From positions 1,563,501 through 1,627,500 of the forward strand of contig NZ_CP039650.1 of assembly GCF_004923315.1 (NCBI RefSeq): a stretch of 64,000 nt of DNA. The letters are read 5' to 3'. Source of the DNA: Azospirillum sp. TSA2s (GTDB lineage Bacteria; Pseudomonadota; Alphaproteobacteria; Azospirillales; Azospirillaceae). Below the pieces are notes generated by a model. That model was not told where the DNA came from, did no database searches, and saw nothing but the letters and a program-made list of their open reading frames with translations. A program made the translations under genes and the position numbers. Shown one piece after another: positions 36,715 to 44,892 of this stretch; within the stretch, counting starts at the first letter, position 1; every line of letters starts with the position of its first letter.

Positions 36715-37230
36715 TCAGCGGCTTTGCGAGCGTCGCCAGTGATCGGCCATGCGGTCCATCAACTGGCGATAGCGGCGGTCCTCCCGCATCAGTTTGCGCA
36801 CCGACTTCCCGTTGCGCGGGTCGGCCAGCATCCAGGCCTCTGCCGCCGCCTGATGCTCCGGATGGATGGACAGCAGGTAGATTGCCGCCTGTTCCGGGGA
36901 CGCAACGGCCGTTTCCTTCAGCCCTTCCAGGATGGCGCCGACATAGAGCGGCAGCACCTTGCGGAAATCCTCCGGCCCGCCCTCCGCGTCGGTGGGAGTA
37001 CCGGAGGAGGTGTCATCGGCCATCAGCGCGTTGCGTTCGGCCGCCGGCAGGGCGAAGAAGGCATCCAGCCCCAACAGCAGGTCGCAGACGGTCTTCTTGC
37101 GCACCATCCAGTTCGACCCGCCCGATACCCGCGCCGCCAAGCTTTCCAGAAAGGGCCTCAGCTTTTCAGGGGACGTTTCGAAAACGGAACGCGCGGGCGG
37201 CTCGATGGTGGTCATCGTCGGGGCGGTCAT
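36715..37230 (-). CDS. hypothetical protein
   Basis: 171 residues, not recognised. It is mostly alpha-helical and soluble, with no signal peptide. Segments include LRPFLESLAARVSGGSNWMVRKKTVCDLLLGLDAFFAL and a basic end (RKLMREDRRYRQLMDRMADHW). It lies 10 bp downstream of the hisN-like gene on the same strand, so they are likely co-transcribed. Confidence 0.65.
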   Translation of the reverse strand: MTAPTMTTIEPPARSVFETSPEKLRPFLESLAARVSGGSNWMVRKKTVCDLLLGLDAFFALPAAERNALMADDTSSGTPTDAEGGPEDFRKVLPLYVGAILEGLKETAVASPEQAAIYLLSIHPEHQAAAEAWMLADPRNGKSVRKLMREDRRYRQLMDRMADHWRRSQSR

Positions 37231-37240
37231 CTCCGTGTCC

Positions 37241-38023
37241 TCAGCCGGCCAGCGCCTTCATGGCGTCCTGGTGGGTCTGCGGGTCGCCGGCGGCGATCAC
37301 CCGGCCGCTGGACTTGGCGTCGAGCGGCTTGCCCTCCCAATCCGTCATCAGCCCGCCGGCCCCGGTCACCACCGGCACCAGCGCCGCGAAGTCGTACAGC
37401 TTCAGCCCCGACTCGACGACGAGGTCGTAATAGCCGGACGCCAGCAGGCCGTAGGTGTAGCAGTCGCCGCCATAGGCCGCCGTCTTCACCTTGGCGGCGA
37501 CGCGGCGGTAGGCCTCGTAATCGCTGCCGGGGAACAGGTCGGGCGAGGTGGTCCCGAACATCGCGGCAGGCAGCCCGCCGGGGCAGGGGCGGACGCGCAC
37601 CGGCTGGCCGTTGTGGGTGGTCGGCCGGCCCTCCACGCCGATCCAGCGGTCGCCGACGATCGGCTGGTCGATGATGCCCAGAACCGGGCGGCCATGGTGC
37701 AGCAGGGCGATCAGCGTGCCGAAGATCGGCCGGCCGGTGATGAAGGACTTGGTGCCGTCGATGGGGTCGATCACCCACACCCATTCGGCGTCCAGGTTCT
37801 TGGTGCCGTGCTCCTCGCCATAGATGCCGTCGTCGGGGCGCTGGCTTTCGATGATGGTGCGGATGACATGCTCCGCCTCGCGGTCGGCGATGGTGACCGG
37901 CGAGGCGTCGGCCTTGTCGTCGATGGTGACGGGGGTGCGGAAATAGCGGCGGACGACGCTGCCGCTGGAGTCGGCCAACCGCTGGGCGAGCGCCACCATC
38001 GGGGCGGGGCAGGGTTCGGTCAT
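37241..38023 (-). CDS. hisN: inositol monophosphatase family protein, probable histidinol-phosphatase
   Basis: 260 residues. Metal and phosphate sites are visible: GEEHG, WVIDPIDGTKSFITGRPIFGTLI, and the late GAGGLMTDWEGKPLD motif. The GTKSFITG version is typical of HisN-type histidinol-phosphate phosphatases of actinobacteria and alphaproteobacteria, rather than of SuhB (which has GTxNF). It could complete histidine synthesis; without other his genes nearby the exact substrate is inference. Confidence 0.86.
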   Translation of the reverse strand: MTEPCPAPMVALAQRLADSSGSVVRRYFRTPVTIDDKADASPVTIADREAEHVIRTIIESQRPDDGIYGEEHGTKNLDAEWVWVIDPIDGTKSFITGRPIFGTLIALLHHGRPVLGIIDQPIVGDRWIGVEGRPTTHNGQPVRVRPCPGGLPAAMFGTTSPDLFPGSDYEAYRRVAAKVKTAAYGGDCYTYGLLASGYYDLVVESGLKLYDFAALVPVVTGAGGLMTDWEGKPLDAKSSGRVIAAGDPQTHQDAMKALAG

Positions 38024-38207
38024 GGTCGCTCCTTGAATCTGTCAGACTGGTTGCCGCATCCTACCGGTGCCCGCCCGCCCCGGAAACCCGAAAGCGCCCT
38101 GTCCAGGCTTCAGGCTTCTTGTCGGGAGCGGTTCGTGCCGCCGCAGGACAGCTAGGCCACCGGGAGGGCTTTTCGCCTGGCACGGCTTGTGGCAGCCTCG
38201 ACCGGCC

Positions 38208-39116
38208 ATGATGAACCGACCCAACATCTACGCCGCCGCGCCGGTCGACCGCGCCTCCCTCCGCCGCAAGGACGAGGAGTGGCTGACGGAGGCTTGGCTC
38301 GCTCCCGCGTCCCGTGTCCTGCCGATCTGGCAGACCAAGAGCTTCGTCGCCGGACCCCAGGATGCGCCGCGCGCCGTCCTGCTGCCGGCGGAAGGGCTGG
38401 ATGCGGTGCCGATCTTCCTCGGGCTGATGGAGGATGGCACCCCGCTCTTCACCGTCGACCTGTCGATGGTCGAGGAGCCGGACGGGCTGCCGGCCTTGCG
38501 GGGCCACGGCCGGTTCGAGGATCTGCGCGCCACCGGGCCGCTGATGCCGGAAGGGGAGGCGGCGCTGTGCGCCTATGCCCGCGGCATGGTGTGGTGGAAC
38601 GCCCGCCACCGCTTCTGCGGGGTCTGCGGCTCCCCGGCCGCGTCGGCGGAAGGCGGGCATGTGCGCCTCTGCACCAACCCCGACTGCGCCACCCACCATT
38701 TCCCGCGCACCGACCCGGCCGTCATCATGCTGGTCCATGACGGCGGCGACCGGATCGTGCTGGGCCGCCAGAGCCGTTTCCCGCCGGGCATGCATTCGGT
38801 GCTGGCCGGCTTCCTGGAGCCGGGCGAAAGCCTGGAGGACACCGTCGCCCGCGAGGTGTTCGAGGAGGTCGGGCTGACGGTGACCGACATCCAATACCGG
38901 TCGTCGCAGCCCTGGCCCTTCCCGTCCTCGCTGATGCTGGGCTTCATGGCGCGGGCCACCAGCTTCGACATCGACACCGGCAATGACGAACTGGAAAGCG
39001 CCCGCTGGTTCGACCGCGACTTTCTTCGCACACACACCCCGGACGAGACCTTCCGCCTCGCCCGCCCCGACTCGATCGCCCACCGCCTGATCCGCGAGTG
39101 GATGGCGGAGGGGTGA
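38208..39116 (+). CDS. nudC: NAD(+)/NADH diphosphatase, Nudix and zinc-ribbon
   Basis: 302 residues. An N-terminal NudC domain is followed by a four-Cys zinc ribbon (FCGVCGSPA, then LCTNPDCATHHFPRTDP) and a Nudix box GFLEPGESLEDTVAREVFEEVG. NudC cleaves NADH to NMNH and AMP and can remove NAD caps from RNA. ATG 38208 is preferred (ATG ATG); the frame is open upstream without family character. Confidence 0.93.
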   Translation: MMNRPNIYAAAPVDRASLRRKDEEWLTEAWLAPASRVLPIWQTKSFVAGPQDAPRAVLLPAEGLDAVPIFLGLMEDGTPLFTVDLSMVEEPDGLPALRGHGRFEDLRATGPLMPEGEAALCAYARGMVWWNARHRFCGVCGSPAASAEGGHVRLCTNPDCATHHFPRTDPAVIMLVHDGGDRIVLGRQSRFPPGMHSVLAGFLEPGESLEDTVAREVFEEVGLTVTDIQYRSSQPWPFPSSLMLGFMARATSFDIDTGNDELESARWFDRDFLRTHTPDETFRLARPDSIAHRLIREWMAEG

Positions 39117-39137
39117 GGGAGCGACCACATTTCTCGG

Positions 39138-39223
39138 CCGTCATCCCCGCGCAGGCGGGGATCAGGTGTTTCCACAGCTAACCTTATGGAATGGCTGGAT
39201 TCCCGCCTTCGCGGGAATGACGG
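39138..39223. repeat. REP-like inverted repeat of the GTCATTCCCGC type
   Basis: Left arm CCGTCATCCCCGCGCAGGCG and right arm TTCCCGCCTTCGCGGGAATG are inverted, each with its own hairpin. This form (GTCAT-hairpin-ATC...GGATT-hairpin-AATGAC) is seen in many proteobacterial genomes and is different from types A to C here. It lies downstream of nudC. Confidence 0.75.
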
Positions 39224-39267
39224 TCTATCAGAGCGGGCGGAGGCTTAGGCGACCCTGCGCGGCCCCC

Positions 39268-39576
39268 TCAATGCCGCCGCTGCGGCCCCGCCGCGCGGGC
39301 CGGGGAGCTGCGGCGGTCGAAGGGATTGGGGTGGCGGGTGCAGGTGTCGTTGTAGAGCGTCACCAGCGAGGCCGCTTCGGCCGGGCGGCGGCGGTCGGCG
39401 CTGCACAGGTTGTCCCACACCATCTGGCGGACGGCGGCGTCGCCCCAGGGCTCGTGCAGAAGCGAGGCGCCCTTTTCCAGGGCGGTCATGAAGGGGAGGT
39501 GTTCATGGGCGGCGATCTGCGCCACCTCCTCCGCCTCCAGATTCGCCAATCCGAGGCAATCGTCCATCGTGAGCAT
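39268..39576 (-). CDS. hypothetical protein
   Basis: 102 residues from ATG 39574-39576. It is soluble and helical, beginning MLTMDDCLGLANLEAEEVAQIAAHEHLPFM. The C-terminus is Arg- and Pro-rich. It resembles small alphaproteobacterial proteins of unknown role. The 239 bp between it and pheA contains no gene and is A/T-richer than its surroundings (TTGTTGTATTCG, TTATTGTATAACAAC), so it probably contains promoters. Confidence 0.6.
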   Translation of the reverse strand: MLTMDDCLGLANLEAEEVAQIAAHEHLPFMTALEKGASLLHEPWGDAAVRQMVWDNLCSADRRRPAEAASLVTLYNDTCTRHPNPFDRRSSPARAAGPQRRH

Positions 39577-39815
39577 GGCAACCTCCATCCGTGGCGCCAT
39601 GGCCGTCGGCGGGGTTTCACCCGTCAGCCGCCGTGGTGTCTTGTTGTATTCGTAGGCTTATGACTCCGGTCCTTGCCGGTCTTTATTGTATAACAACTTT
39701 CGCTAATCATGCCCAGCACCTGCCGAACGCGGCCGCGGCTAAGTCGCGTCACTGCGGCGGAATGACGCGCGACTTGCGGCAACAGCGAAAAGACTTGCGG
39801 CGTTGCGGGAGAGAC

Positions 39816-40682
39816 TCAGTCCTCGCCGACGCGCTGGCTCTCCTGATAGCGGAAGGGGTTGGCCGGATAGACGCCGAGGATCTTCACCTCGCGGGCGAAG
39901 AAATCCAGCTCCTCCAGGGCGAGGCGCAGCAGGCGCTCGTCCGGATGGCCCTCCACGTCGGCGTAGAACTGCGTCTGGGTGAAGTGGCCGCCGACCATGT
40001 AGCTTTCCAGCTTGGTCATGTTGACGCCGTTGGTGGCGAAGCCGCCCAGCGCCTTGTACAGAGCGGCCGGCACGCTGCGGACGCGGAAGACGAAGGTGGT
40101 GATCGTCTTGCAGGAGCCCAGCGCCGGCAGCTTGGGTTCGCGCGCCAGGATCAGGAAGCGGGTGGTGTTGTGGGCGGCATCCTCGATCCCGCTCTTCAGG
40201 ATGTCGAGGCCGTAGATCTCCGCCGCCAGCGAGGAGGCGATGGCGGCATGGCGCGGGTCGTTCATCGCCGCGATCTCTTTCGCCGCCCCCGCCGTGTCGG
40301 CATGGTTGATCGCCTGCAGGCCCAGCTCGCGGATGGCGGTCTGGCACTGGGACAGCGCCTGGATGTGGCTGCGCACGGTCTGGATGCTGTCCAGCGTGGC
40401 GCCCTTCGGCGCCAGCAGCTGGTGGTTCACCCGCTGGAAATGCTCGCCGATGATGTGCAGGCCGCCTTCGGGCAGCAGGTAATGGTTGTCGGCGACGCGG
40501 CCGGCGATGGAGTTCTCCACCGGAATCATCGCCAGCGAGGCGCGGCCCTCGCGCACCGCCGAAAAGGCGTCCTCGAAGGTGGCGCAGGGCATCGTCGTCA
40601 TGGTCGGCCGCGCGTTGCGGCAGGCCAGATCGGAATAGGCGCCGGGGAAGCCCTGGAAGGCGATGATGTTGGAGTTGGGCAT
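39816..40682 (-). CDS. pheA: prephenate dehydratase
   Basis: 288 residues. It converts prephenate to phenylpyruvate for phenylalanine synthesis. The catalytic domain starts NIIAFQGFPGAYSDLACRNA and contains MIPVENSIAGRVADNHYLL and the active-site NTTRFLIL. The C-terminal ACT domain (VFRVRSVPAALYKALGGFATNGVNMTKLESYMVGG region) provides Phe feedback. An in-frame TTG at 40686-40688 is an alternative start. It lies 80 bp downstream of kdsB on the same strand, as in other alphaproteobacteria. Confidence 0.95.
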   Translation of the reverse strand: MPNSNIIAFQGFPGAYSDLACRNARPTMTTMPCATFEDAFSAVREGRASLAMIPVENSIAGRVADNHYLLPEGGLHIIGEHFQRVNHQLLAPKGATLDSIQTVRSHIQALSQCQTAIRELGLQAINHADTAGAAKEIAAMNDPRHAAIASSLAAEIYGLDILKSGIEDAAHNTTRFLILAREPKLPALGSCKTITTFVFRVRSVPAALYKALGGFATNGVNMTKLESYMVGGHFTQTQFYADVEGHPDERLLRLALEELDFFAREVKILGVYPANPFRYQESQRVGED

Positions 40683-40762
40683 GGACAAAATTCCCCCGGC
40701 GGATCTTGGAAAGGCGGGTCGGTAAGGTTTCAGCCGGCCTTGCGGCCGGACAGCTTCAGATT

Positions 40763-41536
40763 TCAGCCGCCCATGCGGGCGGACAGGAGGGCGCAGGCGC
40801 GCTCCAGGTCGGCGGGAGTATCGACACCCAACGGAACCGCGTCAACGACCGCCGCGTCGATGCGCATGCCGTTGGACAGGGCGCGCAGCTGCTCCAGCCG
40901 CTCGCGCTGCTCCAGCACCGAGGGCGGCAGCGACACGAAACGCTCCAGTGCCGCCCGGCGGTAGGCGTAGAGGCCGATGTGGTGATAGAGCGGACCATCG
41001 CCGGTCGGCGCGGTGGCGCGGGTGAAATAGAGCGCGCGGCCCTGACGGGCACCGGGGGGCAGCTCCAGCACCGCCTTGACCACGTTGGGGTCGCCGATTT
41101 CCTCCTCCCGCGTGATCTCGACGACCAGCGTGGCGATGTCGACCTCCGGGTCGGCCAGCGGAGCGAAGGCGGCGCGGACGCTCTCCGGCTCGATGGTCGG
41201 CAGGTCGCCTTGCACATTGACCACCGCGTCGTGCCGCCCCTCCGGGTCGATCAGCCGCAGCGCCTCGAAGATGCGGTCGGAGCCCGAGGGATGGTCGGGG
41301 CGCGTCAGCACGGCGGTGCCGCCGGCGGCCTCGACGGCGCGGGCGATCTCCGGCTCGGCGCAGGCGACCACCACCGGGCCGATGGCGGCCTCCATGGCGC
41401 GGCGCAGCACATGGACGATCATCGGCGCCCCCAGGATGTCGGCGAGCGGCTTGCCGGGCAGCCGGGTGGAGGCCATGCGCGCCGGGATCACCACGATCGG
41501 GTTGACGGGACGGGTGGGGCTGGAGGCGGTCGGCAT
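40763..41536 (-). CDS. kdsB: 3-deoxy-manno-octulosonate cytidylyltransferase
   Basis: 257 residues. It activates KDO to CMP-KDO for lipopolysaccharide. Diagnostic segments are VVIPARMASTRLPGKPLADI at the start, DHPSGSDRIFEAL, and VNVQGDLPTIEPESV. ATG 41534-41536 is chosen over an upstream ATG without a family match. It is transcribed with pheA. Confidence 0.95.
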   Translation of the reverse strand: MPTASSPTRPVNPIVVIPARMASTRLPGKPLADILGAPMIVHVLRRAMEAAIGPVVVACAEPEIARAVEAAGGTAVLTRPDHPSGSDRIFEALRLIDPEGRHDAVVNVQGDLPTIEPESVRAAFAPLADPEVDIATLVVEITREEEIGDPNVVKAVLELPPGARQGRALYFTRATAPTGDGPLYHHIGLYAYRRAALERFVSLPPSVLEQRERLEQLRALSNGMRIDAAVVDAVPLGVDTPADLERACALLSARMGG

Positions 41537-41847
41537 GGCGCGGAAGCTCCGGTGGAAAGGGGATGAGGTCCGCCAGAGCGGGCCAGACGGCATTGGCGCG
41601 GGTGAAACATGGACGCCGGTGCGGCGTCAAGTGCCGGTACGACCCGAATGGAGGACGTTTTGCAGTGCAGCGTAATGCGCAAGGAAATTAAGTGGTTGGT
41701 GACTGCGACAAATTTGTATGCGACCTTTTTTCGCGGTCCGCTGGGCTATGACAAGCTTCGGACCGCGGGCTATGGTAACCGCGGCGCGTTCGGCCGCGGG
41801 CGGGAGAAACGCCGAGTGTACTGAAATAGGGAAAAAAGGGGCTCTCA
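41537..41847. promoter_or_regulatory. divergent promoter region between kdsB and cytochrome c
   Basis: 311 bp without a gene. The central part (about 41670-41735) is markedly A/T-rich for this genome (GGAAATTAAGTGGTTGG, ACAAATTTGTATGCG), as expected for promoters in both directions. A perfect inverted repeat, CGCGGTCCG (41732-41740) and CGGACCGCG (41759-41767), may be an operator or a leader hairpin of the cytochrome gene. Confidence 0.5.
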
Positions 41848-42387
41848 ATGAGCATGGAGTGGAACAAGGTTTTCGGCGCCGTGCTGCTGGCCGGGCTGAT
41901 CGCGATGCTGGCCGGATTCGCGTCCAAGGTGCTGGTTCATTCGAAGCCGCTCGAACAGAGCGTCTATGTCATCGCGACGCCCGAGGGGGCAAGCGCGCCC
42001 GCCGACAAGGGTGCCGCTCCCACCGGTCCGGCGCCGATCGCGCCGCTGCTCGCCGCCGCCAGCCCGGAGGCCGGCCAGAAGGTCGCCAAGGCCTGCGCCG
42101 CCTGCCACAGCTTCGACAAGGGCGGTTCGGCCAAGGTCGGCCCGAACCTGTACGGCATCGTCGGCGGTCCGAAGGGCCACATGCAGGGCTTCGGTTACTC
42201 CGATGCCCTGGTCAAGACCGGCGGCACCTGGACCTATGACGAGCTGAACAAGTTCCTCTACGACCCGAAGGCTTATGCCCCGGGCACCAAGATGACCTTC
42301 GCCGGTCTGAAGAAGGACGACGACCGCGCCGCCGTCATCGCCTACCTGCGCTCGCTGGCCGACAGCCCGCAGCCGCTGCCGCAGTAA
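41848..42387 (+). CDS. membrane-anchored class I cytochrome c
   Basis: 179 residues. An uncleaved N-terminal anchor (VFGAVLLAGLIAMLAGFASKVL, about 8-30) and a Pro/Ala-rich tether lead to a cytochrome c2-like domain with heme site CAACH (about residues 88-92), GPNLYGIVGG and the Met ligand in GTKMTF. This is the CycM/c552 layout of alphaproteobacteria, which carries electrons between the bc1 complex and terminal oxidases at the periplasmic face. A bidirectional terminator follows. Confidence 0.92.
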   Translation: MSMEWNKVFGAVLLAGLIAMLAGFASKVLVHSKPLEQSVYVIATPEGASAPADKGAAPTGPAPIAPLLAAASPEAGQKVAKACAACHSFDKGGSAKVGPNLYGIVGGPKGHMQGFGYSDALVKTGGTWTYDELNKFLYDPKAYAPGTKMTFAGLKKDDDRAAVIAYLRSLADSPQPLPQ

Positions 42388-42444
42388 GGCCCAGGGCGAG
42401 CAACGCTCAGGGTAAGGGCACCGGGCGCGCCCGCGGCCGGAAAC

Positions 42445-42487
42445 AAAAAAGGCCCCGCTCTCGCAAGAGGGCGGGGCCTTTTTGTTT
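42445..42487. terminator. bidirectional Rho-independent terminator
   Basis: AAAAAAGGCCCCGC (42445 on) and GCGGGGCCTTTTTGTTT pair into a strong stem with a small loop around TCTCGCAAGAG. T-runs lie on both strands, so it serves the cytochrome c gene and the convergent Nudix gene. Confidence 0.92.
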
Positions 42488-42501
42488 GACCGGAGTCGGG
42501 C

Positions 42502-43362
42502 CTACCGGCGCAGGCCGCAGGCGATCTCCAGATAGTCGGGGTCGTTTTCCGGGGTCAGCCAGCCGTGGCGGACCAGGAAATCGGTCACCACGAGGTTGAC
42601 GTTGAACTTCCAGTCGCCGGTGCCGCGCACCGAGTCGGCCACCCTGTCCAGCGGCCAGAGTTCAAAGGTCTCCACCTCGCCGTCGGTGTTGACCGGGGTG
42701 ACGCCGGGCGGAAGCTCCAGGTCGTAGACGAACAGGCGGTCGCGCTTCAGCCCGGCCGGCGTCTCCATGGTGTAGCTGATGGCGCCGACCGGCACGGCGC
42801 GGCGCGCGGTCTCGGCGTCGAGCCCGGCCTCCTCCGCCGCCTCCTTTTCAAGATTCTCGGCCAGCGTCAGGCCGATGGGCTGGCCGCCGGCGATCAGGTT
42901 GTCGAACTGGCCCGGCGCCACCTCGCGGTCGCGGGCGCGGCGGCCGACCCACAGCAGCAGGCCGCCGGCCTCATCGCGGACGAAGCCGTTGATGTGCAGG
43001 CCATAGGCCTCGATGCCGAAGGCGCCGACCGCGGCGCGGTCCAGCCGGGCCAGCGGCTCCGCCCCCCAGCGCGGCAGGATGGGGTAATATTCCCCGCGCA
43101 ACGCCTTGACCGTGCCCTGCTCCACCAGATAGGCGGCGGCATGGTCGAGCAGGGTGGAGCGCGCTTCGAAGTCCCGAATCTCGGGCGCGATGGTCAGCCG
43201 GTCGGCGGTGGCGACGAAGCCGGGATCGACGCCGGGCAGCGCGTCGGCCAGGGCATGGCGCACCCAGCCCACGGTGTGGCCGTCCAGCTCGAAGGGGCGG
43301 AAGCCGGACAGGTCGTGCGCGTTGCACGCGCGGATGTGATCGAGGAAGCTCATGCGTCCCAT
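42502..43362 (-). CDS. DUF4743/Nudix hydrolase (Tnr3-like)
   Basis: 286 residues. The N-terminal DUF4743-type domain (FLDHIRACNAHDLSGFRPFELDG, VGWVRHALADAL) precedes a Nudix fold with the altered box AGGQPIGLTLAENLEKEAAEEAG, in which the usual REUxEE is KEAAEEAG. This layout is shared with the Nudix half of fungal thiamine pyrophosphokinase Tnr3, which acts on damaged thiamine diphosphates; that activity is possible but unproven here. A second ATG at 43351-43353 has a better Shine-Dalgarno (GGGA) and may be the real start. Confidence 0.85.
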   Translation of the reverse strand: MGRMSFLDHIRACNAHDLSGFRPFELDGHTVGWVRHALADALPGVDPGFVATADRLTIAPEIRDFEARSTLLDHAAAYLVEQGTVKALRGEYYPILPRWGAEPLARLDRAAVGAFGIEAYGLHINGFVRDEAGGLLLWVGRRARDREVAPGQFDNLIAGGQPIGLTLAENLEKEAAEEAGLDAETARRAVPVGAISYTMETPAGLKRDRLFVYDLELPPGVTPVNTDGEVETFELWPLDRVADSVRGTGDWKFNVNLVVTDFLVRHGWLTPENDPDYLEIACGLRR

Positions 43363-43525
43363 CTAAGCGGGGCCGGAGGACCGGCGCAACCGCTCATCCA
43401 GGGCACTCCGCACCCTCATATTTTTGGACATCTTGCACGGCCCTGGTTGCCATCGTACACAGGTTCAGACACGAAATGATCCCCGGCGCCAGTCCGCCGG
43501 GGGTGGCTCAAGCGAAAGGGCGGGC

Positions 43526-43972
43526 GTGGTGGCTGACCGGTCGGTTGAAGACACTGAGGCAGGCCAGACGGAGACGCCGTTCGGCGCTCTATCGGTCCTG
43601 GTTGTCGAGGACGAGTCTTTCACCCGCATGGTGTTGGCGAAGATGCTGGGCACGCTGGGCGTCAAGGCGGTCCATCAGGCCGCCGACGGCGAGTCGGGCC
43701 TCGCCGCGGTCGCCGCCCATTCTCCCGATCTGGTGCTGTGCGACGTGGAAATGCAGCCGATGGATGGTTTCGGCTTCGTCCGCGCGCTCCGCGCCGGCGG
43801 CGAGCCTTACCGGCATGCCCTGCCGGTGGTGTTGATGAGCGGGCGCGTCGACAGCGACCGCGAGGCCCAGGCGCGTGACGGCGGCGCCGACGCGGTGCTG
43901 GCCAAGCCGGTCACCCCCGCCAGCCTGCGCGAGGTCCTGGCCATGGGGCTGGGGACCAGCCTTCCGGCCTGA
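43526..43972 (+). CDS. single-domain response regulator (CheY-like)
   Basis: 148 residues from a GTG at 43526, preceded by AAAGGG. A receiver domain alone: VLVVEDESFTRMVLAKML with the acidic pair, phospho-acceptor Asp in LVLCDVEMQPMDGF, the conserved Ser in VVLMSGRVD, and the Lys in VLAKPVTP. There is no output domain. The partner kinase is not nearby. The start codon is uncertain, since no ATG is in a sensible place. Confidence 0.85.
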   Translation: MVADRSVEDTEAGQTETPFGALSVLVVEDESFTRMVLAKMLGTLGVKAVHQAADGESGLAAVAAHSPDLVLCDVEMQPMDGFGFVRALRAGGEPYRHALPVVLMSGRVDSDREAQARDGGADAVLAKPVTPASLREVLAMGLGTSLPA

Positions 43973-44892
43973 GCGGGCCTTGGCCGAACGTCGCGTTTAC
44001 CGCCTGTGATTGTCGCTCCCGACGGCGGCGGCCGGCAGGGCGCGGACCCCTCCTTAAAATTTCCCACCCCGTGGCAAGCTTGCCAAGCCGTTGAAACAAT
44101 TCGGTAATCCAGCGGCAATCCCCCACCGCGCCGTATGGTCGCCCCATCCTCACCCAATTTCCGCCTTGTTGATGGGGACGATTGGGACGCAACATGATCT
44201 CAAAGAGGTATTGGGGCGAAGTGCTGCGGAGCACCGGCCATACGATACGGCCAGCCGCAATGTCGCTTGCGAGATTTTGTTAAGGTTTGGAGTCCAGCAT
44301 CGACGGTAAATCCCTGCGCCGTGCTTGGTCGAGGCGGCGCGCTTGCTTGAGGAGGCCGATGGCGTGATCAAGAGGGCCCGATCGAACCGCAATGGATCGA
44401 CCAGCACTGGGCAACTCTCCCCGACCGGACGGGCAACGACGACTGCCGCCGGATACACGCCGTCTCTCTGCAAAGCCGTCACACTCCAATCGCCGAACCT
44501 TCCGCACGCGCGGCAAACACGCGCGCTGGTTGAGCAGGTGCGCTCGCCGCACCCACACTGGCCGTGGGACCTAGGTCCTATGGCTGAGGCCGGCTCCACA
44601 GCGGGCTTTCCGGCTATGGAGCCTGAGTGCCTGGAAAGCTCTAGGTGGAGCATTACATTCAAAAATGACTCGTTCGGGGGTTGCCGCGTCGCAGGACGGA
44701 CGGCTCCCGGCCTTCACAGGACCGTTCCTTACACCAGACCGCTGGCTTCTACCGCTGAGCGGGGAGGCTGTGGACCCCTTGAGGTCCGCGTCTTCCCTGG
44801 AGTGCCCCATGGATCGCGGCATGCGCCGCGGCCTGCCGCCGCAGCCACCGGCGGCGCCCCGGCGCATCGGACCAGATAAGACGGAGCGACGA
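43973..44892. other. 920-bp gene-free leader upstream of prkA
   Basis: Short open frames exist on both strands but none shows the strong GC third-position bias of this genome, a ribosome-binding site or a recognised motif. Base composition is more even than in the flanks (for example AAATTTCCC, GAGATTTTGTTAAGG, ATTACATTCAAAAATG). A purine stretch ACGGAGCGACGA precedes the prkA ATG. It may be a long regulatory leader or a decayed insertion; neither can be shown. Confidence 0.6.

Noticed and set aside
41725..41767. T-run and GC stem upstream of the cytochrome gene as a terminator
   Set aside because: The T-run lies on the wrong side of the stem for either direction to give a U-tract after the hairpin.
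44083..44098. TGGCAAGCTTGCC, resembling a sigma-54 promoter
   Set aside because: The distance between the TGGC and TTGC parts is about 3 bp too short for a -24/-12 promoter; it is a simple palindrome.
44150..44662. 170-residue minus-strand open frame upstream of prkA
   Set aside because: No GC third-position bias, no start signal and no motif; it looks like chance in the gene-free leader.
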